Positions 16,991-26,371 are shown, counted from the stretch's first letter. The stretch is DNA of 64,000 bases from Dyella kyungheensis (GCF_016905005.1 NZ_JADIKC010000003.1:941630-1005629); one strand, 5' to 3'. Numbers and translations are program-made. The notes: generated by a model from the letters alone, not told the origin.

Positions 16991-17647
16991 TTGACCAAGC
17001 TCGCTTATCGTTTTCGTGATCCTGCCCTGGCGCAGCTGGCGCTGACTCACCGCAGCGCCGGGCGGCCAAACAATGAGCGGCTGGAATTCCTCGGCGATGC
17101 GCTGTTGGGCGTGATGGTGGCCGAGGTGCTGTACGAGGCCCACCCGAACGCCAGCGAAGGCGAGATGTCCCGCTTGCGCGCGCAACTGGTGAACGGCCAG
17201 GCGTTGGCCGTCATCGCGCGGGAGCTGGAGCTAGGCGACGAGCTCAAGCTGGGTTCGGGCGAGCTGAAAAGCGGCGGTTTCCGCCGCGATTCCATCCTCG
17301 CCGACGCCTTCGAGGCGCTGGTGGCGGCGGTCTATCTCGATGCCGGCTTCGAGGCGTGTCGCACGGTGGTGCGAGGCTTGTTCGAACCGCTGGTGGCCGC
17401 CATTCCACGTTCTTCCAAGGATGCCAAGACCCGCCTGCAGGAGCATTTGCAGGCCCACGGCTGGCCCTTGCCGCAGTACGATCTGATCGACAGCCACGGC
17501 GAAGACCACGCCAAGACCTTCGACGTTTCCTGCGACATTACCGAACCGGCCCCGATCCGGGCCGATGGCCGCGGCTCCAGCCGCCGCGCCGCCGAACAAG
17601 ACGCTGCAGAAACCGTGCTGCGCCGACTGCAGGAACTGAACCTATGA
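16991..17647 (+). CDS. rnc: Ribonuclease III
   Basis: This 218-residue endonuclease cuts double-stranded RNA in rRNA precursors and regulatory duplexes. The nuclease signature [20 protein letters not shown] spans about residues 28-47, and the C-terminal double-stranded RNA-binding domain (about 150-217) ends in [15 protein letters not shown]. The start is a TTG at 16991, 15 bp after the DUF4845 stop; no ATG fits before the conserved [19 protein letters not shown] region. Its TGA overlaps the era ATG, the common rnc-era coupling. Confidence 0.95.
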   Translation: MTKLAYRFRDPALAQLALTHRSAGRPNNERLEFLGDALLGVMVAEVLYEAHPNASEGEMSRLRAQLVNGQALAVIARELELGDELKLGSGELKSGGFRRDSILADAFEALVAAVYLDAGFEACRTVVRGLFEPLVAAIPRSSKDAKTRLQEHLQAHGWPLPQYDLIDSHGEDHAKTFDVSCDITEPAPIRADGRGSSRRAAEQDAAETVLRRLQELNL

Positions 17648-18585
17648 ACGACGACAACGAACTCGATCTCGGCAAACCGGCCGAACTTCCCCACGACGAT
17701 TTTCGCTGCGGCACCGTAGCGCTGGCGGGGCGTCCCAACGTGGGCAAGTCGACCTTGCTCAATGCACTGATCGGGTTCCGGCTGTCCATCGTCAGCCCGC
17801 GTCCGCAGACCACGCGCCATCGCATCCTGGGCATCGCTACCAGCGCGGCCGGGCAGATCATGTACGTGGACACGCCGGGCCTGCATCGCGGCGCCAAGCG
17901 CGCCATGAACCGCAGCCTCAACCGTGCGGCGCGTTCGGCGATCAGCGAAGTGGATGTGGTCGTGCAGGTGATCGAAGCGGGCCGCTGGACCGACGAGGAC
18001 GAGGCGCTCTACGACGCCCTGGTCGAGCAGAAAGTGCCGCGCCTGCTGGTGATCAACAAGGTCGACCTGGCCAAGGACAAGTCGACCATGCTGCCGTTCG
18101 TGTCCGAGCTGATGGCGCGACACAGTTTCGACGACGTGTATTACGTCAGCGCCCTCAAGGAAAAGGGCCTGAAAGAGCTGGAAAACGGCATCCTCAAGCG
18201 ATTGCCGGTACAGCCGCCGGTGTTTGGCGAAGACGAAGTCACCGACCGCAGCGAGCGTTTCCTCGCCGCCGAAATGGTGCGCGAGCAGCTGATGCTGCGC
18301 CTGGATCAGGAGCTGCCGTACGCCACCACGGTGGAGATCGAGCAGTTCAGCGACCGCCCGGACGGCATCGCGGAAATCCATGCGGTGATCTGGGTGGAAC
18401 GCGACGGCCAGAAGGCCATCGTGATCGGCAATGGCGGCGCGCAGCTCAAGGCCATCGGTACCTCCGCACGCCGGCACATGGAGCGTACGTTCGAGCGCAA
18501 GGTATTCCTGCGCCTGTGGGTGAAGGTGCGCGAAGGCTGGGTCGACGACGAGACCATGCTGAAGAAGTTCGGCTACACCGATTGA
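17644..18585 (+). CDS. era: GTPase Era
   Basis: This 313-residue GTPase binds 16S rRNA and helps 30S assembly. Motifs are [16 protein letters not shown] (G1), QTTRHRILG (G2), DTPGLHRG (G3) and NKVDL (G4). The C-terminal KH domain shows [20 protein letters not shown]. The ATG at 17644 overlaps the rnc stop codon (ATGA), so translation is coupled. Confidence 0.97.
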   Translation: MNDDNELDLGKPAELPHDDFRCGTVALAGRPNVGKSTLLNALIGFRLSIVSPRPQTTRHRILGIATSAAGQIMYVDTPGLHRGAKRAMNRSLNRAARSAISEVDVVVQVIEAGRWTDEDEALYDALVEQKVPRLLVINKVDLAKDKSTMLPFVSELMARHSFDDVYYVSALKEKGLKELENGILKRLPVQPPVFGEDEVTDRSERFLAAEMVREQLMLRLDQELPYATTVEIEQFSDRPDGIAEIHAVIWVERDGQKAIVIGNGGAQLKAIGTSARRHMERTFERKVFLRLWVKVREGWVDDETMLKKFGYTD

Positions 18586-18643
18586 GCGTGCGTTGCGAAT
18601 GCCGGTGACGTCGCGCGAGTCTTCGAACCGGTAAGCTTCGCCC

Positions 18644-19354
18644 ATGCGCATCGAACAGCAGCCGGCCTATGTGCTTCATTCGCGGCCCTACCGCGAGACC
18701 TCGCTGCTGCTCGAATGCCTGACCCGCGACCATGGCCGCCTCGGCGTGGTCGCGCGCGGCGTGCGGCGCGAGCGGGCACGCGTGCAGCGCGCGCAGCTGG
18801 AACCGTTCCAACCGCTGTCGCTCGATCTCCTTTTGCGCGGCGAGCTGGCCACTCTGCAGTCCGCCGAGCACGTGGCGCCACCTTTGCGCCTGACCGGCGA
18901 TGCGGGCCTGGCCGGACTCTATTTGAACGAGCTGTCGGTGCGGCTTACCGGCCGCCAGGATCCGCTGCCCGAACTGTTCGATGCCTATGCACGCACGCTG
19001 CCGCGTCTGGCCGGCGGCGAGCCGCTGGCATGGAGTCTGCGGCGGTTCGAGCGCGATCTGCTGGAAGCCGTGGGCTATGGCCTCCAGCTCGAGTTCGAGG
19101 CGGAATCGGGCGAACCGGTGGAACCGACCCAGCTCTATCGCTATGCGGTTGAGCAGGGCCCTGCGCCATGCCGAGCGGGAACGGCACATGCCCTGCGCGG
19201 AGCCGATCTACTGGCCTTGTCGGAAGACGTCATGCCCGATGCGGCTGGCCTGTCGGCGCTGCGCGTGATGATGCGCGAGGTGATCCGCTTTCATCTCGGT
19301 GGCGGCGAGCTGCGTGCCTGGCACGTGCTGGGCGCGGCGATGTCGCGCCGCTGA
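18644..19354 (+). CDS. recO: DNA repair protein RecO
   Basis: This 236-residue protein works in the RecFOR pathway, loading RecA onto SSB-coated DNA. The N-terminal OB fold (residues about 1-80) starts with the typical QPAYVLHSRPYRETSLLLEC and includes LGVVARGVRRER. The helical C-terminal region carries YGLQLEF and RFHLGGGELRAWHVL. The zinc-binding cysteines of some RecO proteins are not visible. It follows era by 58 bp, the standard order, and converges with the REC-Hpt gene, leaving 2 bp between stops. Confidence 0.93.
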   Translation: MRIEQQPAYVLHSRPYRETSLLLECLTRDHGRLGVVARGVRRERARVQRAQLEPFQPLSLDLLLRGELATLQSAEHVAPPLRLTGDAGLAGLYLNELSVRLTGRQDPLPELFDAYARTLPRLAGGEPLAWSLRRFERDLLEAVGYGLQLEFEAESGEPVEPTQLYRYAVEQGPAPCRAGTAHALRGADLLALSEDVMPDAAGLSALRVMMREVIRFHLGGGELRAWHVLGAAMSRR

Positions 19355-19356
19355 AC

Positions 19357-20112
19357 TCAGCTCTCGGCTTCGCGGTCGAGCGCTTCCAGGGTGGCGAGCA
19401 GGGAGCGGCGGAAGCGCGACAGCGGCGCCAGCGAGCCGGAATGTCGCAGCTTCAGATGACGCTGCAGCACGGTGGCTTGCACGCCCAGCGCGGCGGCGCC
19501 GCAGAAGCCGCAGGACGAACGCAGGCGATGCAGGCGCTCCGCCAGCACGGTGGTGTCCTCCAGCAATTCATCGAGATCCTGGTACAGCGCGGCCAGTTCC
19601 GCCCGCAGCAGCGTGCGCATGGCTTTCACCACGTCCGCATCGCCCATGGTGGCCAATGCCTGGGCATCGTCCAGCAAGGGTGCTGCGTTCGCACCGGCTT
19701 GAACGAGCGCCAGAATGCGGCGCAGGTCGGCCAGGTTGCAGGGCTTCTGCAACACCTCGCTGAATTCGGCGGAGAGCAGCCGCTGCCGCTCGGTGAGGCC
19801 CATCTCCGCGCTGGTAGCCACGGCGGTGCAATCGGTCGAGCGGGCCTGCGGGTCCCTGCGCAGGGTCGAAAGCACTTCCTCGGCACCCGCACCGGGCATG
19901 CGGCAGTCCAGCAGCAGCAGGTCGAATGCCTGCTGGCGCGCCATCGCAATCGCGGAGGGGCCGTCATGGCAGGCTTGGGCATCCAGTCCCAGGCTGCGCA
20001 AGGCTTCCACCAGGAAAAGACGGCTGCTCGGGTCATCGTCCGCGACCAGGGCGCGGACGGCATCGGAGCCACCCCGGTGGCCTGAAGGGTCGCTGGAAGG
20101 CTGGTTTTGCAT
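19357..20112 (-). CDS. Response regulator receiver fused to a histidine phosphotransfer domain
   Basis: This 251-residue protein has an N-terminal receiver (residues about 18-135) with acidic pocket ADDD, phospho-acceptor Asp in LLLLDCRMPG, and the conserved Lys in LQKPCN. A C-terminal Hpt-like helical bundle (about 145-245) has candidate phospho-His in AERLHRLRSSCGFCGA. There is no DNA-binding or enzymatic output domain, so it probably relays phosphate between other proteins. No histidine kinase lies nearby in the window. The Hpt motif has Arg-Ser where HxxKGS is usual, a mild deviation. Confidence 0.85.
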   Translation of the reverse strand: MQNQPSSDPSGHRGGSDAVRALVADDDPSSRLFLVEALRSLGLDAQACHDGPSAIAMARQQAFDLLLLDCRMPGAGAEEVLSTLRRDPQARSTDCTAVATSAEMGLTERQRLLSAEFSEVLQKPCNLADLRRILALVQAGANAAPLLDDAQALATMGDADVVKAMRTLLRAELAALYQDLDELLEDTTVLAERLHRLRSSCGFCGAAALGVQATVLQRHLKLRHSGSLAPLSRFRRSLLATLEALDREAES

Positions 20113-20156
20113 GACTAGTCCGTGTCGTTCAGCTGGTTTTGGCAGAATGGCGCGTC

Positions 20157-22178
20157 ATGCGTGCCACATCAAGCCAGCTCGTCCTCAGCCTTTGCCTTCT
20201 TTTATGGGCAGTTATGCCGTTGTCCGCGCGGGCCGACGTGGCGCTGGGCGCCAAAAAGGTCAGCGTGCCGGGCCTGACCATGCAGGCGGTGCAGTCGCAG
20301 ATCGGCGAAGACGGGCAGGGCGGCCTCAAGCTGAGCCTGCGCGCGGCCAAGGCCGACGTGCCTGCGATGGGCTGGAAGCGGGTGGGCGTGGATCTGCAGG
20401 GCGTCCTGCAGCGCGACACCCACATGCGCTGGCTGTTCGACGGCACCGCCCAGCTCGCCGGTGCGCCCGGCGGTGCCTTGGGCAACGCCAAGGTCTCGAT
20501 GGTGATCGACGAGGCGGCCAATACGCTGGAGATCAACCTGACCCAGGGAGCCATCCAGGCCAGCACCGCCTTGCCGCTGGATCAGCCCACTCATGCCCAG
20601 ATCAGCCTCAAGGGCGTGCCGCTCGCCTGGTTGCAGGGCTTGCTGAGCACGGTGTGGTCCGGCCGCGCCACCGGCGGCAAGCTGGATGCGGACATGGCGC
20701 TCGATCTGCAGGACAAGGGCCTGCAGGCGTCCGGCCAGTTCGCCTTGAACGGTGGCGGCTTCGACACGCCCGGCGGCGCGTTGGCGGGGCAGGCGGTCAA
20801 TGGCAATGGCCGGCTCAATATCGATACCACCACCGGGCCTTCGCGCATCGATCTGGATGCCAGCGTGCGTGGCGGCGAATTGCTGCTCGGTCCGATCTTT
20901 GCGCGTCTGCCCGATCATCCGGTGCAGTTGAGCCTGTCCGCCGCCAGTCGCAATGGCGCGGTGGAATTCAACCGACTGCGGGTAGCCGATGCCGACGCCC
21001 TGCAGTTGGAAGGCGTGATGTCGTTCAACGCCAAGGGCGATCTGCAGCAACTGAAGCTCGATCGCCTGCAGACGCGTTTCCCGGCGGCCTACCAGCGCTA
21101 CGGCCAGGCCTGGCTGGCCACGCTGGGACTGCGCGACATGCGTATCGACGGACAGCTCAGCGGCAACCTGGATCTCGGCACCGATGGCTTGCGCAGTTTC
21201 GCCTTCGATACCGACGGCCTCGATGCCGCCGATGCCGAGGGACGTCTGGCGGTGAAAGGATTGCGCGGCGGTCTCGATTGGAACGCGAGCGGCGATCGTC
21301 CTGCCACCACCTTGGGATGGCAGGCCTTGCAGGTCTACCGCATGCCCAATGGCGCGGCGCAGATGCGCTGGCAGAGCCGCGGCGGCGCCCTGAGCCTGCA
21401 GCGTGCCGTGGATGTGCCGCTGCTCAACGGTCGCGTGCACGTGGGCGAACTCGAATGGCGTCCCGCCGCTTCCAAGGGACGTCGACTGGAAACCTCGCTG
21501 GCCTTTGCCGGGATCGACATGGCGGCGTTCTCGCGCACCATGGGATGGCCGGAATTTCCGGGCACGTTGGGCGGCGCTATCCCCGCTTTGCGCTGGGTGG
21601 ATGACCGGTTCGAGCTGGAAGGCGGCCTTTCGGTGAATGTGTTCGACGGTTTCGTCGACATCACCCAGCTGAGCCTGCAGGGACCGTTCGGACCGAGCCC
21701 GGTACTGACCGGCGACGTGCAGCTGCGCCAGCTCGATCTCGCTGCGATGACCAGCGTGTTCGACTTCGGCAGCATCACCGGCCGCATGGACGGTTCCGTC
21801 GACGACTTGCGCCTGGTGAACTGGAATCCCGTGGCGTTCAAGGCCCGTCTGCTGGCCGGCAGCGGCGGACGCATCAGCCAGCGTGCGGTGAACAATCTCA
21901 CCACGGTCGGTGGCGGCGGCATGGCGGCCGGTCTGCAGGGCGCCGTGCTCAAGCTGTTCAAGACCTTCGGTTACAAGCGCATCGGCCTCAACTGCACGCT
22001 GCAGGCGTCGGTGTGCCACATGGGGGGCCTCGACAACGACGCCGATGGCTACACTATCGTCGAAGGCAGCGGTTTGCCGCGCCTGCAGGTGATCGGCCAT
22101 CAAACGCAGGTCGACTGGCCGACCGTGGTGCGCCGATTGAAGGCTGCCATCGAAGGCAACGGACCGGACGTCCGCTAA
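20157..22178 (+). CDS. AsmA-like YdbH-family envelope protein
   Basis: This 673-residue protein has an N-terminal signal sequence or anchor (SSQLVLSLCLLLWAVMPLSARAD). It then consists almost entirely of repeating amphipathic beta-strand sequence, as in AsmA-like lipid-transfer proteins, and ends in a conserved domain (RISQRAVNNLTTVGGGGMAA, then FGYKRIGLNCTLQASVCHMG). YdbH in E. coli spans the periplasm and, with the lipoprotein YnbE, helps move phospholipid to the outer membrane, redundantly with TamB and YhdP. I assign the family from this layout and because a YdbL-type gene follows by 22 bp. I chose the ATG at 20157; a TTG at 20139 would add six residues. YhdP or TamB identity is excluded by size. 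Confidence 0.65.
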   Translation: MRATSSQLVLSLCLLLWAVMPLSARADVALGAKKVSVPGLTMQAVQSQIGEDGQGGLKLSLRAAKADVPAMGWKRVGVDLQGVLQRDTHMRWLFDGTAQLAGAPGGALGNAKVSMVIDEAANTLEINLTQGAIQASTALPLDQPTHAQISLKGVPLAWLQGLLSTVWSGRATGGKLDADMALDLQDKGLQASGQFALNGGGFDTPGGALAGQAVNGNGRLNIDTTTGPSRIDLDASVRGGELLLGPIFARLPDHPVQLSLSAASRNGAVEFNRLRVADADALQLEGVMSFNAKGDLQQLKLDRLQTRFPAAYQRYGQAWLATLGLRDMRIDGQLSGNLDLGTDGLRSFAFDTDGLDAADAEGRLAVKGLRGGLDWNASGDRPATTLGWQALQVYRMPNGAAQMRWQSRGGALSLQRAVDVPLLNGRVHVGELEWRPAASKGRRLETSLAFAGIDMAAFSRTMGWPEFPGTLGGAIPALRWVDDRFELEGGLSVNVFDGFVDITQLSLQGPFGPSPVLTGDVQLRQLDLAAMTSVFDFGSITGRMDGSVDDLRLVNWNPVAFKARLLAGSGGRISQRAVNNLTTVGGGGMAAGLQGAVLKLFKTFGYKRIGLNCTLQASVCHMGGLDNDADGYTIVEGSGLPRLQVIGHQTQVDWPTVVRRLKAAIEGNGPDVR

Positions 22179-22200
22179 CCCCACCCCGAAGGAGTCTTAT

Positions 22201-22806
22201 ATGCGCAAGCTCGTCTATGGATTGCTGACCCTGTTGCTGGTCGCGCTGGTGGGGTGCGTCACCATCAACGTGTATTTTCCCGAAGCGGCGGCGCAGAAGG
22301 CGGCCGACCAGTTCATCGGCACCGTGCTCGACAGCGCGGCTCCGGCGCAGCCGGCCAAGGACGATCAGCCCGCGGCGCCGCCGAAGAAAGGCAGCCAGCC
22401 CTCGGCGATGCTGCTGGACCTGCTGATTCCCGCGGCCTATGCGGCCGAGACGCCGAATCTGCGCATCCAGACCGCCACTACCGAGGCGATCCACGGCCGC
22501 ATGCAGGCGCGCTTTCGTGACACGCTGACGCCGCTGTTCAACAGCGGTGCGGTGGGTTTCACCCAGGACGGCCTGGTCGCCGTGCGCGACGCCGGCAAGC
22601 TGCCGCTGGATCAGCGCGCCGGCGTAAATGCCGCCGTGGCGGACGAGAACAGGGATCGCAACGCCCTGTATCGCGAAGTGGCCAATGCCAACAATCACCC
22701 GGAATGGGAAGCGCAGATCCGTGCCACCTTCGCCAAGGGCTGGATCGAGCGGGCGCGGCCGGGCTGGTATTATCAGGACCCCTCGGGCGCCTGGAAGCAG
22801 AAGTAA
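22201..22806 (+). CDS. YdbL-like DUF1318 lipoprotein
   Basis: This 201-residue protein has a lipoprotein signal peptide with lipobox LVGC, so Cys19 would be acylated; Val at +2 favours outer-membrane sorting. Residues 19-35 (CVTINVYFPEAAAQKAADQ) are followed by a Pro/Ala linker. The C-terminal DUF1318 domain (about 115-200) shows ALYREVANANNHPEWE and ERARPGWYYQDPSGAWKQK, matching YdbL. In E. coli the operon is ydbH-ynbE-ydbL, with YnbE the lipoprotein and YdbL a soluble partner. Here one gene seems to combine lipid anchoring with the YdbL domain. GAAGGAG precedes the start. Confidence 0.8.
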   Translation: MRKLVYGLLTLLLVALVGCVTINVYFPEAAAQKAADQFIGTVLDSAAPAQPAKDDQPAAPPKKGSQPSAMLLDLLIPAAYAAETPNLRIQTATTEAIHGRMQARFRDTLTPLFNSGAVGFTQDGLVAVRDAGKLPLDQRAGVNAAVADENRDRNALYREVANANNHPEWEAQIRATFAKGWIERARPGWYYQDPSGAWKQK

Positions 22807-22827
22807 TCCATTCGCTCACCCGATCAC

Positions 22828-22865
22828 CGCGCCCGGGTCCCGCCGATCCGGGCGCGCGCGTTTTT
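22828..22865 (+). terminator. Rho-independent terminator after the YdbL-like gene
   Basis: CGCGCCCGG and CCGGGCGCG form a 9-bp GC stem around an 11-nt loop, followed by CGCG and TTTTT. It would end the ydbH-ydbL transcript before rlmD. Confidence 0.75.
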
Positions 22866-22882
22866 GGAAGACAGTTCCCGCG

Positions 22883-24196
22883 ATGAAAGAATTCGAAGCC
22901 ACCATCACCGACCTCAGCCACGACGGCAAGGGTGTCACCCGCATCGACGGCAAGGCCGTGTTCGTCAGCGGCGCGCTGCTGGGCGAAGAGGTCAAGCTGC
23001 GCATCCGCAAGCGCCATCGTCATTACGACGAGGCGGAGGTGGTGGAGCTGGTCACCCGTTCGCCGCATCGCGTGGAACCGCGCTGCCGTCATTTCGGCCA
23101 GTGCGGCGGTTGCTCGTTGCAGCATCTGGATGCCGCTTCGCAGATCGAAGTGAAGCAGCGCGTGTTGAAGGACAACTTCGAGCGCATCGGCAAAGTGGAG
23201 CCGCAGCTGTGGCTGCCGCCGCTGACCGACGAACCCTGGGCCTATCGCCGCAAGGGTCGCCTGTCCGTGCGTTCGGTGGCGAAGAAGGGGCGCGTGCTGG
23301 TGGGTTTCCGCGAGGAAAGCAATCCGCGCTTCGTGGCCGACATCACCCAGTGCGAAGTCGTGCATCCGTCGCTCGGTCCGAAGATCGGCCTGCTGGCCGA
23401 ACTGATCAGCGGCATGGATGCGGCAGCCGATATTCCGCAGATCGAATTCGCCGCTGGCGATGACGTAGTGGCGCTGGTGTTCCGCCACATGCAGCCGCTG
23501 AGTGAGCGCGACCAGGCGGCCCTGATCGAATTTGGCAAGCAGCATGGCTTTGCCATCTATCTGCAGCCGGGCGGTGTCACCAGTGTGCATCCGCTGTGGC
23601 CGGAAGCGCCGCGTCTTGCGTTCAATATTCCCAGTGGCGATGCCGCCATCGCCGATGTCGAGCTGGAATTTCGTCCGCTGGATTTCGTGCAGGTCAACGC
23701 CGGCATGAATCGCCGCATGATGGCGCGTGCGATGGAATTGCTCGATCCGCAACCGACCGACCGCGTGCTCGACCTGTTCTGCGGCCTGGGCAACTTCACC
23801 CTGCCCATTGGCCGGCGCGTGGCCGAGGTGGTGGGTGTGGAGGGCGAGCATGGCCTGGTGGAGCGCGCCGCTGAAAACGCAGCCCGCAACGGCATCGCCA
23901 ACGCGCGCTTCGAAGTAGCCAACCTGTTCGAGGACCAGCGTCATGCGCACTGGGCCAAGCAGTCGTGGGACAAGCTGCTGCTCGATCCGCCGCGCGCGGG
24001 TGCCGATAAGGTGCTGGACTATCTCCCGCACAAGGAGACCCAGCGCATCGTCTACGTCTCCTGCCATCCGGGATCGTTGGCGCGCGATGCCGGCATCCTG
24101 GTGCAGAAGCACGGTTTTCGCTTGAGCGCGGCCGGCGTGATGGATATGTTCCCCCATACCGCACACGTGGAGTCCATCGCCTTGTTCGAGCGCTGA
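22883..24196 (+). CDS. rlmD: 23S rRNA (uracil-1939-C5)-methyltransferase RlmD
   Basis: This 437-residue enzyme methylates 23S rRNA with S-adenosylmethionine. The N-terminal TRAM domain (residues about 1-60) is followed by an iron-sulfur cluster motif CRHFGQCGGCSLQH and a further Cys in ITQCEVVHP. The methyltransferase domain has VLDLFCGLGNFTLPIG for cofactor binding, LLLDPPRAGAD, and the catalytic Cys in IVYVSCHPGSLARD. The ATG at 22883 starts the TRAM domain (MKEFEATITDLSHDGKGV). Every expected motif is present. Confidence 0.95.
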   Translation: MKEFEATITDLSHDGKGVTRIDGKAVFVSGALLGEEVKLRIRKRHRHYDEAEVVELVTRSPHRVEPRCRHFGQCGGCSLQHLDAASQIEVKQRVLKDNFERIGKVEPQLWLPPLTDEPWAYRRKGRLSVRSVAKKGRVLVGFREESNPRFVADITQCEVVHPSLGPKIGLLAELISGMDAAADIPQIEFAAGDDVVALVFRHMQPLSERDQAALIEFGKQHGFAIYLQPGGVTSVHPLWPEAPRLAFNIPSGDAAIADVELEFRPLDFVQVNAGMNRRMMARAMELLDPQPTDRVLDLFCGLGNFTLPIGRRVAEVVGVEGEHGLVERAAENAARNGIANARFEVANLFEDQRHAHWAKQSWDKLLLDPPRAGADKVLDYLPHKETQRIVYVSCHPGSLARDAGILVQKHGFRLSAAGVMDMFPHTAHVESIALFER

Positions 24197-24242
24197 GGCC
24201 TTCACCGCTCCGTCACCTATTTCCCCCATCATCGGGTGCAGC

Positions 24243-24770
24243 ATGGGCATCGAGATCGAACGCAAATTCCTCCTGGGCGACGACAGCTGGCGTGACGCCG
24301 TCATCGAAAGCGAGCGCATTGCCCAGGGTTATCTGGTCAGCGCGCAGGCGCTGCACGACGGCACGGCGCGGGCGTCGGTGCGCGTGCGTCGCACGGGTGA
24401 GCGGGCCTGGCTCAACATCAAGTCCGCCCAACTGGGCATCGAGCGTGCCGAGTTCGAATATCCGGTGCCGATCGCCGATGCCGAGCAGATGCTCGCCGAG
24501 TTGTGCGATGGCGTGCTGCAAAAGATCCGTCACCACGTCACCGTGGATGGCGTGCTGTTCGAGATCGACGAGTTCTTCGGCGAGAACGCGGGGTTGGTGG
24601 TGGCCGAGGTGGAATTGCCCAGCACGGATGCGTCGTTTCCGCGTCCGGTTTGGCTGGGCCGCGAAGTGAGTCATCTCGCGCGCTACTACAACGTCAACCT
24701 GATCGCTCACCCGTACGCGCGCTGGACGCCCGATGAGCGCCAGGCGGCCGGAGAGCCGACCTCATGTTGA
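24243..24770 (+). CDS. CYTH domain phosphohydrolase (triphosphate tunnel metalloenzyme)
   Basis: This 175-residue protein opens with the CYTH signature GIEIERKFLL (ExExK). The tunnel-lining charged residues recur along the strands: ASVRVRRTGERAWLNIKSA, ERAEFEYPVP, FEIDEFFGENAGLVVAEVEL. Members hydrolyse inorganic triphosphate or related organic triphosphates; adenylate cyclase activity (class IV) is also known, but small stand-alone bacterial members are usually triphosphatases. Its end overlaps the nagZ start by 7 bp, so it is in one operon with nagZ and hpt. Confidence 0.88.
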   Translation: MGIEIERKFLLGDDSWRDAVIESERIAQGYLVSAQALHDGTARASVRVRRTGERAWLNIKSAQLGIERAEFEYPVPIADAEQMLAELCDGVLQKIRHHVTVDGVLFEIDEFFGENAGLVVAEVELPSTDASFPRPVWLGREVSHLARYYNVNLIAHPYARWTPDERQAAGEPTSC

Positions 24771-25786
24771 TGATCGGCCTGGCCGGCACGGCGTTGGCGG
24801 CATCGGAACATGCATGGCTCACGGCGCCGGGTGTATCCGGTGTGGTGTTGTTCTCGCGCAATTTCAGTTCACGAGACCAGTTGATCGCGTTGATCGAGGA
24901 TATCCGCAGCGTCGGCGGCGACGATCTGCTGATCGCCGTGGATCAGGAAGGCGGCCCCGTACAGCGTTTTCGTGACGGCTTCACGCGGCTGCCGCCGTTG
25001 TCGGCGATCGGCGCCGTCTACGATCACGATGCGGAAGAAGCCATCCGCCTGGCCGAAGAACATGCTTGGGTGATGTCGAGCGAGTTGCGCGCCAGCGGCG
25101 TGGATTTCAGCTTTGCGCCGGTCGTGGATCTGGCGCGCGGCAATGCGGCCATCGGCTTGCGCGCCTTCCATGCCGATCCCGCGGTGGCGGCCGAACTTGG
25201 CCAGGCCTATGTGCGCGGCATGCATCTGGGCGGTATGGCCGCGGTGCTCAAACATTTTCCGGGTCACGGCTCGGTGGCGGTGGATACGCACAAAGCGACG
25301 GCGGTGGATACGCGCACGCTCGAGGTGATCCGTCGCGACGACCTGCTGCCCTTCGTGGAAGGCATGGCGGCGCACGCCGAAGCGGTGATGGTGGCGCATG
25401 TGATCTATCCCGAAGTCGACGCGCAGCCGGCAGGATTCTCCTCGCGCTGGATCAAGCAGATCCTGCGCAGCGAGCTGGGTTTCAACGGCGCGGTGATCAG
25501 CGACGACATCAGCATGGCGGCCGCGGGCGCTGCAGGCGGCGTCACCGGCCGCGTGCATGCGCACCTCGATGCCGGTTGCGATCTGGTGCTCGCCTGTTTT
25601 CCCGACGTGGTGGACGAAGCGATTGCCGCCGTGCGCGGCCGACCCGCTGCTGCGCCCGAACGCATCGCCGCCTTGCGCGGCGACGTGGCCTCCACCTGGG
25701 ACGGCCTCAACGACAACCCACAGCGCGAACGTTTCATCGCGCGCATCGCGGCGTTACACGCCGTGGAAGGACAAGCTCAGGCATGA
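24764..25786 (+). CDS. nagZ: Beta-N-acetylhexosaminidase NagZ
   Basis: This 340-residue cytoplasmic glycoside hydrolase (GH3) removes GlcNAc from anhydro-muropeptides during peptidoglycan recycling, producing signals for AmpC induction where that system exists. The family signature KHFPGHGSVAVDTHKATAVD contains the catalytic His, and the nucleophile Asp lies in AVISDDISM. IAVDQEGGPVQRFR binds substrate. It overlaps the CYTH gene by 7 bp and hpt by 4 bp. Confidence 0.95.
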   Translation: MLMIGLAGTALAASEHAWLTAPGVSGVVLFSRNFSSRDQLIALIEDIRSVGGDDLLIAVDQEGGPVQRFRDGFTRLPPLSAIGAVYDHDAEEAIRLAEEHAWVMSSELRASGVDFSFAPVVDLARGNAAIGLRAFHADPAVAAELGQAYVRGMHLGGMAAVLKHFPGHGSVAVDTHKATAVDTRTLEVIRRDDLLPFVEGMAAHAEAVMVAHVIYPEVDAQPAGFSSRWIKQILRSELGFNGAVISDDISMAAAGAAGGVTGRVHAHLDAGCDLVLACFPDVVDEAIAAVRGRPAAAPERIAALRGDVASTWDGLNDNPQRERFIARIAALHAVEGQAQA

Positions 25787-26331
25787 CCACCTCCAACCCT
25801 TCGCTGGCCGCGGCACTCGCCGGGGCCGACCTGTTGTTCGATCGCGCGGCGCTGGAGTCGGTGATCGTCGACATGGGGCGCGACATCGATGCGGCACTCG
25901 ATGGCGAACGCGCCGTGTTTCTCACGGTGATGAACGGCGCGCTGATCTTTGCGGGCCATCTCGCGCTGGCGATCCGCACGGATGTCGAGTTCGATTACGT
26001 GCACGCGACGCGTTATCGCGGCGCCACCTCGGGCAGCGAGCTGCATTGGCTGCGCGAGCCGGCCGTAGACCTCACCGATCGCGTGGTCCTGCTGGTCGAC
26101 GACATCCTCGACGAAGGCCACACGTTGAAGGCGGTTCGCGACGACTGCCTGCGCCGCGGCGCACGACGCGTGCTGGTGGTGAGCCTGTGCACCAAGCAGC
26201 ACGATCGCCTGGTTGATGGCATCAAGGCCGACTTCAACGGTGTCGAGCTGCCGGATCGCTATGTGTTCGGTTTCGGCATGGATTACCACGAGCAGGGTCG
26301 CAACCTGCCGGGCATCTACGCGCTCAAGTGA
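25783..26331 (+). CDS. hpt: Hypoxanthine-guanine phosphoribosyltransferase
   Basis: This 182-residue purine salvage enzyme makes IMP or GMP from the base and PRPP. The PRPP-binding motif is VVLLVDDILDEGHTL at about residues 100-114. The pyrophosphate loop (FLTVMNGALIFAGHLA), the flexible-loop region (FDYVHATRYRG) and the base-binding DRYVFGFGMDYHEQGR are all present. I chose the ATG at 25783, which overlaps the nagZ stop (ATGA); no upstream start matches the family. Pairing with nagZ and a purine-nucleoside phosphorylase fits a salvage theme. Confidence 0.92.
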   Translation: MTTSNPSLAAALAGADLLFDRAALESVIVDMGRDIDAALDGERAVFLTVMNGALIFAGHLALAIRTDVEFDYVHATRYRGATSGSELHWLREPAVDLTDRVVLLVDDILDEGHTLKAVRDDCLRRGARRVLVVSLCTKQHDRLVDGIKADFNGVELPDRYVFGFGMDYHEQGRNLPGIYALK

Positions 26332-26371
26332 GATCCATGCAGGTTGGCCGTAACAACCTTGGAGCAGAGGC

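Noticed and set aside
20202-22184. Long reverse-strand open frame over the ydbH-like gene
   Set aside because: Composition is His/Gln/Ala-rich without motifs; the + strand has a signal sequence, ribosome site and operon partner.
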